NCBI GenBank assembly: GCA_018652265.1
Contig: JABICL010000047.1
Coordinates: forward strand, 1 to 59,225
Reading direction: 5' to 3'
Length of the DNA: 59,225 nt
Origin: Candidatus Peribacteria bacterium
GTDB taxonomy: Bacteria > Patescibacteriota > Gracilibacteria > Peribacterales > Peribacteraceae
Shown here in pieces: positions 32,226 through 40,891 of the stretch (positions are counted from its first letter, which is position 1; every line of letters begins with the position of its first letter). A program made the position numbers and the translations under genes. The notes beneath the pieces are model-generated. The model was not told the DNA's origin. It did no database searches and saw only the letters and a list, made by a program, of their open reading frames with translations.

Positions 32226-32245
32226 CCTGCCTGCCGGCAGGCAGG
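32226..32245. repeat. Perfect 20-bp GC palindrome
   Basis: CCTGCCTGCCGGCAGGCAGG, perfectly self-complementary, in an otherwise AT-rich genome. Similar words recur in many CPR genomes (from memory, not checked). Confidence 0.8.
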
Positions 32246-32408
32246 TCGCTTCGCTCCTTGTTCGTCTGAAATTCAATTGAGGTGCACGACCGTGCATAAA
32301 AAGTGTGTTCAAGACATGAATACATAGTGTGATCAATGTGAAGTGGATTACAAAGCTCGACACAACGGGTTTTCCTTTTTAAGATGCGATTATTCTTGAA
32401 CACGCAAT

Positions 32409-34103
32409 TTGTACAACTCACTTGCCACCATCATAGGCAAAAAGTTAGAGGACTCATATGGTTTGAGTACAGATGTTACTCTGACTCCACCATCTGATAT
32501 GTCACATGGTGACCTAACTACAAACGTTGCTATGCAGGTGAGTAAAAAAGTTGGTAAGAGTCCAATTGATATTGCAAAAGAATTGATCAATGAACTTGAA
32601 GCATCTGAAGACATAGAATCTGCAGAGATTGCGGGTCCTGGATTCATAAATATCAATTTAACCATTGCAGCAAGACTTAAATTATTGCTCAGAGCTCAAG
32701 ATGTTTGCTCTCCTCAGAAAGAGAGATCAAAAGAGGCTCCAATTGTTGTGGAATACTCTAGTCCAAATATTGCAAAGCCACTTGGAGTACATCACATTCT
32801 TTCCACTGTAATAGGTCAGGTTATTGCAAATCTGTATCGACATCTTGGATATAAAGTGATTACAGTGAATCACATAGGGGATTGGGGCACGCAATTTGGA
32901 AAATTGGCAGTTGCAGACAAGAAATGGGGAGAGAAAGACATGAAAGATTGCGGCGTTGAGGATCTACTTGCTCTATATGTTCGTTTTCATGATGAATCAG
33001 AAAAAGATGCAGGGCTCGAAGATGAAGCAAGAGCTGCTTTTAAGAGTTTAGAACAAGGAGATAAGGAAATGAGAGAATTCTGGAAGAAGGTTGTAGATAT
33101 CTCTATGAGAGAAATAAAAGAAACATACAAGAGACTAAATGTGTCCATAGATCATGATCACGGAGAAAGTTTTTACGAAGATAAAATGCTATCTCTTCTT
33201 GATGAAGGAAGAAAAAGTGGAGTCTTCAAAGAAGGAGAGAAAGGAGCGCTGATTGCAGAATTCCCAGAAGAGAGCAATTTACCTCCTGCAATTGTACTTA
33301 AGGCAGATGGATCTACTATTTATCACACACGTGATCTTGCTGTTATCAAGTACAGAATGGGGGAATGGCATCCTAAGTCTTCACTTTATGTTGTGGATAT
33401 ATCTCAGAAGCTTCATTTCGAACAGTTGTTTGCAATGGCTAAGCAGCTTAAGTGGGATCTGCCGGAGCTTGAACATGTGATTTTTGGTCATATGAGCCTG
33501 CCTGATGCGAAGATGAGTACTAGAAAGGGAAATATTATTAGATTAGAAGATGCACTGGATGAAGCTGTTAATCGTGCAGATAAGCTTATTGCTGAACGAG
33601 AAACTATTGTTCCAGAAGAAGATAAAGAGGAACTTTCAGAAATGGTTGGAATAGGAGCATTTGTATATACAATTTTGAGTCAAAATAGAAAAAGCAATAT
33701 TGTGTTTACGTGGGACAAGGCAATGACTTTCGAGGGAAATAGTGGTCCATACGTCCAATACACACACGCACGAGCAAAATCGGTTCTAGAAAAGGCAGAG
33801 GTAGACCAGATTGACCCGCCATCTGATATTGAAAGCTTAGAAAATCATGAGCTCATGCTTATGAGGCATATGGCGAAGTTTCCTGCAGCTCTTGAGCAAG
33901 CGAGAAAGGATGCTATGCCACATAAGCTCACACAGTACTTGTATGAGCTTTGTCAGATCTATAACTCGATGTACAACGCATTGCCAATAATAAAAGCCGA
34001 TGAGCCACAAAAGACTCTTCGACTTGCTCTTACCAAGTTAACTGCGGACATATTGAAGACTGGCGCAGATATTTTAACCATTCGTGTCCCAGACCGAATG
34101 TAA
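32409..34103 (+). CDS. argS: Arginyl-tRNA synthetase
   Basis: Class I synthetase charging tRNA-Arg. It has an N-terminal Add-1 domain (SHGDLTTNVAMQVSK), the HIGH-region SPNIAKPLGVHHILSTVIG, a KMSK-like MSTRKGN and the C-terminal DALR anticodon-binding domain. The length is 564 aa. The start is TTG: an in-frame TGA lies 12 nt upstream and the first ATG is at codon 31 inside the conserved Add-1 domain. TATTCT lies about 12 nt before the TTG. Confidence 0.94.
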   Translation: MYNSLATIIGKKLEDSYGLSTDVTLTPPSDMSHGDLTTNVAMQVSKKVGKSPIDIAKELINELEASEDIESAEIAGPGFININLTIAARLKLLLRAQDVCSPQKERSKEAPIVVEYSSPNIAKPLGVHHILSTVIGQVIANLYRHLGYKVITVNHIGDWGTQFGKLAVADKKWGEKDMKDCGVEDLLALYVRFHDESEKDAGLEDEARAAFKSLEQGDKEMREFWKKVVDISMREIKETYKRLNVSIDHDHGESFYEDKMLSLLDEGRKSGVFKEGEKGALIAEFPEESNLPPAIVLKADGSTIYHTRDLAVIKYRMGEWHPKSSLYVVDISQKLHFEQLFAMAKQLKWDLPELEHVIFGHMSLPDAKMSTRKGNIIRLEDALDEAVNRADKLIAERETIVPEEDKEELSEMVGIGAFVYTILSQNRKSNIVFTWDKAMTFEGNSGPYVQYTHARAKSVLEKAEVDQIDPPSDIESLENHELMLMRHMAKFPAALEQARKDAMPHKLTQYLYELCQIYNSMYNALPIIKADEPQKTLRLALTKLTADILKTGADILTIRVPDRM

Positions 34104-34131
34104 TTTTATTTCCATATTTACCCTTATAGTC

Positions 34132-34194
34132 ATGCAGCGACCCATCGTAACATTTCTAATCCTTGCATCATTTGGAATTTTATTCGTAGGATAG
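34132..34194 (+). CDS. Possible 20-aa hydrophobic peptide
   Basis: ATG to TAG frame encoding MQRPIVTFLILASFGILFVG, a single hydrophobic helix with a basic start. It lies between argS and a lipoprotein gene. TATAGT sits 1 nt before the ATG, closer than usual. It may be a small membrane peptide or chance. Confidence 0.2.
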   Translation: MQRPIVTFLILASFGILFVG

Positions 34195-34231
34195 TGGCAT
34201 TGTATTTTTTTGGCTTATATAATCTAAATTG

Positions 34232-35611
34232 ATGATTACAAATAATATCAAAACTTACGCAATGGTGGTCACATGTTCTATCTTAGCTATGACTCTAGTG
34301 GGTTGTGGCGGAAGTACTGAATTTGAGGATTCATTTTCTTTTACAGAGGAAGATGCAGAAGAAATTTCAGCACTACTTGATAGGATAGAAGATGAGCAGG
34401 TGAATGCTATTGCGCCAGATCAAGATGGTGAAGCCATAAATACAGATGTGGTTTTGGATGTATCCCAAGCTCATAGGTATGCGAAACTAAGAACAAGTGT
34501 GGGATCAGTTGGAGAAGACACGTTTCGTGTTACAAATGTATTTTTAAATGTTCGTGAAGGAGCAAGCGTACATTCGAAGCAGGTCGAGCAGCTAAAAGAA
34601 GGAGATTTAGTAAGACTTCTTGATTTTCCTAATTCTAGATGGGCACACATAGAGTTAATAGATGGTAGGAAAGGATATGTTTCTACTGCTTATATTTCAC
34701 AGGTGGTCACAGAAGAAGATTTAGCTTCTGTGAAAAAGAAATATGAAGGGCTTTATGAAGTTAATTTCAATTTTTTAAATGTTAGATCCGAACAATCAAG
34801 TCAGTCTCAGAAATTGGGAGAATTGATGGGTCATCAACTAGTAAGACCTTTATCTATAGAAGGCAAATGGGCAAAGGTTGATTTGGATGGTGAGCAAGGA
34901 TTTGTATCTTCGGATTATTTAAGACCATTTTTACCATCTTTTATTGTTCGTCAGGAATATTTCTCTGTTCCGGTTTTGCATTACAGAGGAGATGACACAG
35001 AAATTGCTGATGCACTTGTAAAACACATTGCATTTCTTAAATCCAATGGAAGAAAAATAATAACTATGTCTGATTTTTATAGGACATTAGAATTACAAGA
35101 GGAGAGAGATGTGAGACTTTCAGATGAAAGTGTGATCCTTGTAGTTTCTGAAGTTAATAAACAGACAATGAGAGATATAGCAGATGCACTGCGAGCCTCT
35201 GGCGTAAATGCAACTTTCTTTATAAGGACAAGTCAGATAGGAGGAGATGGAATATCTCCACAGAGTTTGCAGGCATTGTCTGCTAATGGTAATGATGTTC
35301 AATCCGCAGGACATAAGGGAGAAGATCTAAGATCTCTTACAAATTCTGAGGTAGCACTAGACTTTGCTCAAAGCAGACAAATTATTGAGGATATAACTGG
35401 TGCGGAGGTGTTTTCTACTATGTATCCTCGCGGAGGAGTAAATGATCGAGTGGCAGAGCAAGCAATTGAAACTGGCTATTTATTTGGCGTGACCCTTACT
35501 CCATCTATAGGAACAGAAGGATTCAGTCGTTCGCAATTTCTAAAGATGCCATCGAATTTGGTTACCGCAAACACTACTGAGGGGACTATTGGGATGCTTG
35601 TTGGGCTTTAG
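34232..35611 (+). CDS. Lipoprotein with two SH3 domains and a degenerate NodB-like domain
   Basis: 459 aa. A signal peptide ends in the lipobox LVGC with Cys25. An acidic linker follows, then two bacterial SH3 domains, each starting with a LNVR motif (about 95-155 and 165-230). The C-terminal part resembles polysaccharide deacetylases (VPVLHYR, NATFFIR, the YPRGG motif). The catalytic metal site is not intact: the usual DDG position reads VVSEVN and the HxxxH region reads AGHKGED. It probably binds cell wall rather than deacetylating it. TATAAT lies 8 nt before the ATG at 34232, which beats the TTG at 34229. Confidence 0.8.
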   Translation: MITNNIKTYAMVVTCSILAMTLVGCGGSTEFEDSFSFTEEDAEEISALLDRIEDEQVNAIAPDQDGEAINTDVVLDVSQAHRYAKLRTSVGSVGEDTFRVTNVFLNVREGASVHSKQVEQLKEGDLVRLLDFPNSRWAHIELIDGRKGYVSTAYISQVVTEEDLASVKKKYEGLYEVNFNFLNVRSEQSSQSQKLGELMGHQLVRPLSIEGKWAKVDLDGEQGFVSSDYLRPFLPSFIVRQEYFSVPVLHYRGDDTEIADALVKHIAFLKSNGRKIITMSDFYRTLELQEERDVRLSDESVILVVSEVNKQTMRDIADALRASGVNATFFIRTSQIGGDGISPQSLQALSANGNDVQSAGHKGEDLRSLTNSEVALDFAQSRQIIEDITGAEVFSTMYPRGGVNDRVAEQAIETGYLFGVTLTPSIGTEGFSRSQFLKMPSNLVTANTTEGTIGMLVGL

Positions 35612-35612
35612 G

Positions 35613-35783
35613 GCCCTTCGACGCGCTCGTTTGCAATGGGCAAACTCACTTGCTCAGGATGACATGTTTGTTGTTTTAAAATATTGAAAATGTCATGCTG
35701 AGCCGTACTGAGCGAATAGAACTAGAAGCAGAGCGAAGCGAAGCTTTAGTTCTATGAGTCGAAGTGCGTGTCGAAGCACTGTT
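35613..35783. repeat. Family A repeat, copy 3, abutting a stop codon
   Basis: It begins 2 nt after the lipoprotein stop. CCCTTCGACGCGCTCG to TTGCTCAGGATGACAT, an AT-rich spacer, then TGTCATGCTGAGCCGTACTG, a variable AGAACTAGAAGC/GCTTTAGTTCT stem and GAGTCGAAGTGCGTGTCGAAG. The tip stem differs from the copies at 11.8 and 51.5 kb but still pairs. Confidence 0.82.
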
Positions 35784-35803
35784 AGTGCTAGAATCAAAAA
35801 CCT

Positions 35804-36448
35804 ATGCTTCTAGATTATATTTTCCCAAAGTACTCCTTAAGAGGATCCGAGGGTTCATGGATTACTAAATCAGAAATTCCATACATAAGGTCTCATCCTC
35901 ATATCTTCGAGAAATCTAGCTTGAGATCTAGGGATATAAAAAATATAAATAGGCTATTTTCTGCAGGTAATTACAGAGATTGCCCACTTATGAGAAAAGC
36001 AATTTCTACATTCAAATATAAAAGAATCCCAGGGCTTAGTGATTATTTGCAAAGCATACTTTCAGATGCAATCGATCATTATTTTTCTCTGAGAGAAAAT
36101 GCATATATATGTCCTGTGCCACTTCATTTTACTAGGTTGTTTCATAGGGGATTTAATCAAGCAGAAATTCTCGCTTCGAAAGTATCGGAGGATAATAAAA
36201 TTCCTATGGAAAGATTACTTGTAAGAAGACGTCCAACAGGTAATCAAACAAGAAGAAATAAGGAGCGAAGATGGAAGGCTATGCAGAATGCATTTCGTTT
36301 AAATAGGGGATTTGTAGAAGATTTGCCATATTGCGTTTACCTTGTAGACGATCTATTTACTACGGGGGCCACCATGGAAGAATGTGCGAGGATTTTGAAA
36401 AATAATGGAGTCAAAATAGTAGAAGGTATTGTGTTAGCACATGGATGA
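35804..36448 (+). CDS. comF: ComF-family phosphoribosyltransferase-like protein
   Basis: 214 aa, related to competence protein ComF. It shows the internal CPVPLHFTRLFHRGFNQAEILA, RRRPTGNQTRRNKERRWKA and the PRPP-binding motif VYLVDDLFTTGATMEEC. The zinc-finger Cys pairs found at the N-terminus of many ComF proteins are absent. ComF is thought to act in DNA uptake or processing. TAGAAT lies 9 nt before the ATG. Confidence 0.88.
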   Translation: MLLDYIFPKYSLRGSEGSWITKSEIPYIRSHPHIFEKSSLRSRDIKNINRLFSAGNYRDCPLMRKAISTFKYKRIPGLSDYLQSILSDAIDHYFSLRENAYICPVPLHFTRLFHRGFNQAEILASKVSEDNKIPMERLLVRRRPTGNQTRRNKERRWKAMQNAFRLNRGFVEDLPYCVYLVDDLFTTGATMEECARILKNNGVKIVEGIVLAHG

Positions 36449-36522
36449 AGAAGTATCGCAATATGACTTCTGTGGAAAACTTTTATTTTTTCCACATCCA
36501 CTGATAGCATTCGCTGCCCACT

Positions 36523-37656
36523 ATGAGTTTTATATTATCAACAATAGCATTTCTCGTATTACTGACATTACTTGTTCTCATACATGAGCTTGGCCATTTT
36601 GTAGTAGCACTGTGGTCCAAAGTCACTGTAGATGAATTCGGATTTGGATTGCCTCCAATGGCTAAGAAGCTTTTCAAATGGAAAAATACACTTTTCTCTC
36701 TCAATTGGATTCCTTTTGGAGGTTTTGTGCGTATGAAAGGTGAAAATAGTATGGATCCCAATGTGAGAAACGAGCAGGGCAGTTTTGCAGCTGCATCAAT
36801 TCCAAAGAGGCTAGCGATACTAGTTGCTGGAGTATTTATGAATTTTGTATTGGCAATATCTTTGTATACCGCAGGATTTTGGTTATGGAATTGGTCTCCT
36901 ACTTATTTAAGTGTAGAAGCTCTTCATGTGGCAGAAGAAAGAGGGGACACAGTAGTGGAATGGGGTTTATATCTAACAGATATTTCTCCAGATGGAGGTG
37001 CATATGAAGCTAATGTTATGACTGGCGGAATACTTAAGTCTGTAGATGGAAATAGTGTGTTGGATGTAGATGATGTATTGGCAGCTCAAAAAGACAAGAA
37101 TAATGTTCAGTATGAGATAAGATATTTTGCAGATAGTCAAAATCATGAAGAGTTCGATGACAAAGTTTTTGTGGTTCAAGTAGATAGTGGAAAAACAGGT
37201 GTTGCACTCTCTAAAATTGCAACGAACATAGAAACGAAAGATGTAGGTTTTTTTGGAGGACTGTGTTTTGCATTGCGTGAGTCTTGGACTGTGACTTCTG
37301 GCACTGTGGATGGCATTACTTCGCTTTTTAAATCTCTGATATTTGTGCAAGGTGTGCCAGAGGGTATTGCTGGAATTGTTGGAATAGCGCAGTTAACACA
37401 TAGCTCGGTTCAGGAGGGGATTATGGTGTATTTGAGGTTAGTTGCTCTTCTTAGCCTGAGTCTTGCTGTGCTAAATGTTTTGCCATTTCCGGCACTTGAT
37501 GGAGGAAGAGTAGTGTTTGTAGTAGTGGAGATGATAATTAGAAGGCCAGTGAATAGAAGATTAGAAGTTATGACGAATGCTGCTGGAATTATGTTTTTGA
37601 TGGCTGTGATGGTGGCAGTTACTTGGAGCGATATTGTTCGAATACTTTCCTCATAA
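36523..37656 (+). CDS. rseP: Site-2 intramembrane metalloprotease RseP
   Basis: A membrane zinc protease that cleaves regulators or leftover signal peptides within the bilayer. The zinc motif HELGH is in the first helix (21-25). A PDZ-like domain lies in the middle (about 115-230) and the second metal motif ALDGGRV precedes the last helix. The length (377 aa) is normal. dnaA starts 3 nt after its stop, implying cotranscription. Confidence 0.93.
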   Translation: MSFILSTIAFLVLLTLLVLIHELGHFVVALWSKVTVDEFGFGLPPMAKKLFKWKNTLFSLNWIPFGGFVRMKGENSMDPNVRNEQGSFAAASIPKRLAILVAGVFMNFVLAISLYTAGFWLWNWSPTYLSVEALHVAEERGDTVVEWGLYLTDISPDGGAYEANVMTGGILKSVDGNSVLDVDDVLAAQKDKNNVQYEIRYFADSQNHEEFDDKVFVVQVDSGKTGVALSKIATNIETKDVGFFGGLCFALRESWTVTSGTVDGITSLFKSLIFVQGVPEGIAGIVGIAQLTHSSVQEGIMVYLRLVALLSLSLAVLNVLPFPALDGGRVVFVVVEMIIRRPVNRRLEVMTNAAGIMFLMAVMVAVTWSDIVRILSS

Positions 37657-37659
37657 GAT

Positions 37660-39087
37660 ATGAATGTGTCCCAGGCAAAATCTATGTGGGTTTCTATACT
37701 CGGTAAGCTGGAGTCCGAGATTCAAAGACCTATGCTTATAACTTGGTTCAAAGACACTGCAATTCTTGGTAAAGAAGATAATAATTTAATAGTAGGACTT
37801 CCTCTGCCTATGTTTTTAAATTGGCATTTAGAGCATTACAGAGAGCCAACACTAAAAGCTGCAAGAGAAATCGATTCAAGCGTTGAAAAAATTGTTTACA
37901 AGGTAGATCTTTCTCTTAGAGATGATGAAATGAGAACTGTTGATTTGATAGGAGTGAGTCCAGCAAAAAAGAGAAGAAAGTTGCCAAACAAACCAGAGGT
38001 AAAAATTGCAGAAGGACTCAGAAGTAAAATGCTGAATCCAAAATATTCTTTAAATAATTTTGTTGTAGGAGGAAGTAATAGATTGGCTCATGCAGCAGCG
38101 ATTGCAGTTGCGGCACAGCCTGGCGGCAAATATAACCCATTCTTCATATATGGAGGAGTTGGACTTGGGAAGACGCATTTGCTGCAAGCTATAGGAAATG
38201 GAGTGCTAGGTTCTAATCCTGAGGCCACTGTTCTCTATACAACTTCTGAAGAATTTACCAATCAAGTTATAGAAGCAATAAAACATCAGAAGATGGAACA
38301 GCTTAGAAGACGATTCCGTCAGGTCGATACCTTGATAATAGATGACATACAATTTTTTGCAGGAAAAGAAAGAACTCAAGAAGAATTCTTTCACACATTC
38401 AATACTCTTCTAGAATCTGGAAGACAGGTAATTATAAGTTCGGATAGATCTCCAAAAGATTTACATGCACTTCCAGATAGATTGAAATCTAGATTTGAGC
38501 GTGGAATGGTTGCGGATGTCAGAATGCCTGATTATGAAACACGAGTTGCAATTCTAAATGATAGAGCAAAAGAATATGAGCTATTTCTAGATCAGAAAGT
38601 TATGGCATTTATAGCAGAACATGTAACTGACAGTGTTAGAACTTTGGAAGGAGTGCTCATGCAAGTTTTTGCTCAATATGAACTTGAACATCAAATGCCA
38701 ACACTAAGTTCTGTGGTTAATATTTTGAAAAAGCTTTCTCGTGATCCTTCAGAAATTTCTGAGGACATTGGATTTGAACAGCCAGTTGCTAGAGCTGCAA
38801 GACTTGAAGACATTTTGGAGAGTGTGAGCAAATATTATTCTGTATCTATACAGGATATGATTGGAACTTCGAGAATGAGAAATATAATGATTCCTAGGCA
38901 AATTGCTATGTATATAGGTAAAAAATACCTCAATATGAGCTTGGTACAATTGGGCGAGAGATTCTCAAATAGGGACCATTCGACTGTTTTGCATGCAATT
39001 AAAAAAATAGAGAAAGAGATACAAAAAGACCCAGATATGATCAGAGAAATAAATGCTATAGAGAAAGATGTAGGAGTGAAGAAATAA
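37660..39087 (+). CDS. dnaA: Chromosomal replication initiator DnaA
   Basis: An AAA+ protein that opens oriC. Domain I is at residues 1-80. Walker A GGVGLGKT is at 165-172, Walker B is LIIDDIQFF, and the C-terminal DNA-binding signature is NRDHSTVLHAIKKI. The length (475 aa) is normal. The usual partners dnaN and recF are not beside it, and no cluster of DnaA boxes was found in the flanks. It seems to be transcribed with rseP. Confidence 0.96.
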   Translation: MNVSQAKSMWVSILGKLESEIQRPMLITWFKDTAILGKEDNNLIVGLPLPMFLNWHLEHYREPTLKAAREIDSSVEKIVYKVDLSLRDDEMRTVDLIGVSPAKKRRKLPNKPEVKIAEGLRSKMLNPKYSLNNFVVGGSNRLAHAAAIAVAAQPGGKYNPFFIYGGVGLGKTHLLQAIGNGVLGSNPEATVLYTTSEEFTNQVIEAIKHQKMEQLRRRFRQVDTLIIDDIQFFAGKERTQEEFFHTFNTLLESGRQVIISSDRSPKDLHALPDRLKSRFERGMVADVRMPDYETRVAILNDRAKEYELFLDQKVMAFIAEHVTDSVRTLEGVLMQVFAQYELEHQMPTLSSVVNILKKLSRDPSEISEDIGFEQPVARAARLEDILESVSKYYSVSIQDMIGTSRMRNIMIPRQIAMYIGKKYLNMSLVQLGERFSNRDHSTVLHAIKKIEKEIQKDPDMIREINAIEKDVGVKK

Positions 39088-39136
39088 GCAATTAGTAGAT
39101 GACAATTGTCTTAAACAAGCTTAAAATTCTATTGTC

Positions 39137-40048
39137 ATGGATTCTGTGAAATGCAAATCTCTCGCTTGGCATAATTTAGTAAGTCCTTCCAAGGAAGATT
39201 TAAACGAGCTAAAAAATACTTATGGATTTCATGATCTTGATATAGAGGATTGTATGAGTGAGCATGAACGTCCAAAAATAGATGAGTATGATGATTATCT
39301 ATTTCTTGTTTTGCATATTCCTTATTTTCAAAAGGGTAGTAAGAGGATACTAAATGCAGAAATACATATGTTCGTTGGAGATGGATATATAGTTACTCTT
39401 CATGATGGAAATCTAAATTTACTAAATGTCCTATGGGACGAAATTTCAGATTCTGAAGATATAAAAGAGGAATATATGAGTCAGGGTGCTGGCTTTTTCT
39501 TATATGAGCTTATAAATACATTTTTTGAATCGTGTTTTCCACTTATAGATAACATAAATAAAAAACTGAAAACCTTGGAAGGAGCACTATTTGAAGAGGA
39601 AGACGAAGAAAAAACACTTCGAGTTATCCTGGAGCTAAAGAGAGGAATTATTGCGATGAGAAGAATTTTACTTCCACAAAGAACAGTTGTAGCAGCACTC
39701 GAGCACAAAAGTAAAAAATTCATACCAGAAGATTTAGATATATACTTCGATGATGTACAGGATGCAATTGAACGTCAGTGGTCTATGCTCGAGACGGCAA
39801 AAGAGGTTACAGAAGCATTGCAAGGATTGCATGAATCATGGATTCAAAACAAAACTAACAGAATAATTCGTATTCTGACTGTTTTCTCTGTGACCATGCT
39901 TCCCCTTACTGTAATTACAGGAATATTCGGCATGAATGTAGATCTTCCATACGCAAAGGACCCTTGGGCATTTATAGGGATATCAGCAATTTTGTTTTTG
40001 ATACTAATAGGCGCACTTGCTTACTTTGGATGGAGGAAATGGCTTTAG
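39137..40048 (+). CDS. corA: CorA-type magnesium/cobalt channel
   Basis: A 303-aa protein with a long cytoplasmic N-terminal funnel and two C-terminal membrane helices. The pore signature GMN is present (TGIFGMNVDLPYA, near residue 262). The start has TAAAAT 9 nt upstream. A family D repeat begins right after the stop. Confidence 0.93.
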   Translation: MDSVKCKSLAWHNLVSPSKEDLNELKNTYGFHDLDIEDCMSEHERPKIDEYDDYLFLVLHIPYFQKGSKRILNAEIHMFVGDGYIVTLHDGNLNLLNVLWDEISDSEDIKEEYMSQGAGFFLYELINTFFESCFPLIDNINKKLKTLEGALFEEEDEEKTLRVILELKRGIIAMRRILLPQRTVVAALEHKSKKFIPEDLDIYFDDVQDAIERQWSMLETAKEVTEALQGLHESWIQNKTNRIIRILTVFSVTMLPLTVITGIFGMNVDLPYAKDPWAFIGISAILFLILIGALAYFGWRKWL

Positions 40049-40092
40049 ACGAGTGATTAGTAGTTAGTGATTAGTGGGTAGTAGGTTGGTGT
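40046..40092. repeat. Family D repeat after the corA stop
   Basis: GATTAGTAGTTAGTGATTAG and TGGGTAGTAGG units, the same words as at 9592, 10100 and 15388. It overlaps the corA stop codon and ends directly before the -10 of the next gene. Confidence 0.75.
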
Positions 40093-40106
40093 TATAATTG
40101 TTTGTG

Positions 40107-40817
40107 ATGATAGAGAATAAAAAAATATTGGTCATTGTAGGATTAGTTATAGTTATATCAATGTTAGTTGCTCCTAAGGTATTTAGATATTTTGAGATAA
40201 AATCTGCGGAGGACAATCTAGCCACTAGCCACTATTCACTAACCACTAATCTAGATGTTCCTTTCACAACTCAAGCCCCCCATGGAGATTGGAACATGCC
40301 ATATCAGGAAGCATGTGAAGAAGCATCGATTCTTATGGCAATTAGATATTCTTTTGGAAATGAGATAATAGATACAGAAGATGCTGATGCAGGTATTTTG
40401 GATTTGGTTAATGCAAACGAAGAGATACTTGGTTATCCGGTAGATCAAACTGCAAGTCAGGTTCTTGATCTGATATTAGAAATAGATCCAAATATTTCTG
40501 CAAGATTAGTAGAAAATCCGAGTGTAGAGGATTTGAAATCAGAGCTTGATAATGGAAATGTGATAATAGTTCCTGCGGCTGGAAGAGAACTTAATAATCC
40601 ATTTTTCAATAGGCCAGGCCCTGTTTATCATATGCTTGTTTTGCGTGGATATACGTCTGATGAGAAGTTTGTAGCCAATGATCCTGGTACTCGTAGAGGA
40701 GAGGAATATGTTTATAAATTCGATACCATTATGAATGCCATGCAAGACTGGGATACGGATCATGAAAAACGGGTGGTGGTGGTTAGTAAAATGCCTACGA
40801 GCGAAATGAATAATTAA
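40107..40817 (+). CDS. C39-like papain-fold peptidase, membrane-anchored
   Basis: 236 aa. An N-terminal membrane helix (6-24) is followed by an extracellular peptidase_C39-like domain: DVPFTTQAPHGDW, the catalytic Cys70 in YQEACEEAS, the His region GPVYHMLVLRGY and the final VANDPGTRRGEEY. Residues 39-48 (ATSHYSLTTN) are encoded by a dispersed family D repeat, the same peptide as in the UvrD N-terminus. The start at 40107 is 8 nt after TATAAT; a TTG at 40098 overlaps the -10. Confidence 0.85.
   Translation: MIENKKILVIVGLVIVISMLVAPKVFRYFEIKSAEDNLATSHYSLTTNLDVPFTTQAPHGDWNMPYQEACEEASILMAIRYSFGNEIIDTEDADAGILDLVNANEEILGYPVDQTASQVLDLILEIDPNISARLVENPSVEDLKSELDNGNVIIVPAAGRELNNPFFNRPGPVYHMLVLRGYTSDEKFVANDPGTRRGEEYVYKFDTIMNAMQDWDTDHEKRVVVVSKMPTSEMNN
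40221..40250. repeat. Family D repeat inside the C39-like peptidase gene
   Basis: GCCACTAGCCACTATTCACT followed by AACCACTAAT. It is the reverse complement in type of the repeat just upstream (40046-40092), so the two could fold on each other across the gene start. Confidence 0.75.
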
Positions 40818-40882
40818 TAATGAATAATTAAGGAAAAATTTCTTCCATAATTATTCATTGTACATTGTTAATTGTTCATTAA
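40806..40882. repeat. Family F palindrome between the peptidase gene and eno
   Basis: ATGAATAATTAATAATGAAT and AATTAAGG on the left; CCATAATTATTCATTG, TACATTGTTAATTGTTCATT on the right. The peptidase stop is inside its left arm. Its right arm supplies TTGTAC (40858-40863), which sits 16 bp before the eno -10, so the repeat forms part of the eno promoter. Confidence 0.78.
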
Positions 40883-40885
40883 AAT
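40858..40885 (+). promoter_or_regulatory. Promoter of eno
   Basis: TTGTAC, 16 bp, TAAAAT (40880-40885), then 6 nt to the ATG. The -35 lies in the family F repeat. Confidence 0.6.
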
Positions 40886-40891
40886 AAGAGC

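Larger units (their letters stand above)
31974..32408. other. Gene-free region with hairpins upstream of argS
   Basis: This stretch holds no convincing gene. It contains a strong intrinsic terminator (32119-32153), a hairpin CCCGTACC/GGTACAGGG (about 32164-32203) and a perfect 20-bp palindrome (32226-32245). An AT-rich left part has a short TCTGATAGATTTATCAG fold. A six-codon frame starts at 32071. The terminator lies 145 nt after the nearest gene, so it may end an independent short RNA. Confidence 0.6.

Noticed and set aside
32058-32421. Minus-strand frames upstream of argS
   Set aside because: They run through the terminator, hairpins and the 20-bp palindrome and have no coding character.
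39088-39136. Replication origin next to dnaA
   Set aside because: The flanks are too short and hold no cluster of TTATCCACA-like boxes; the single box-like word near 47010 lies in a coding region.
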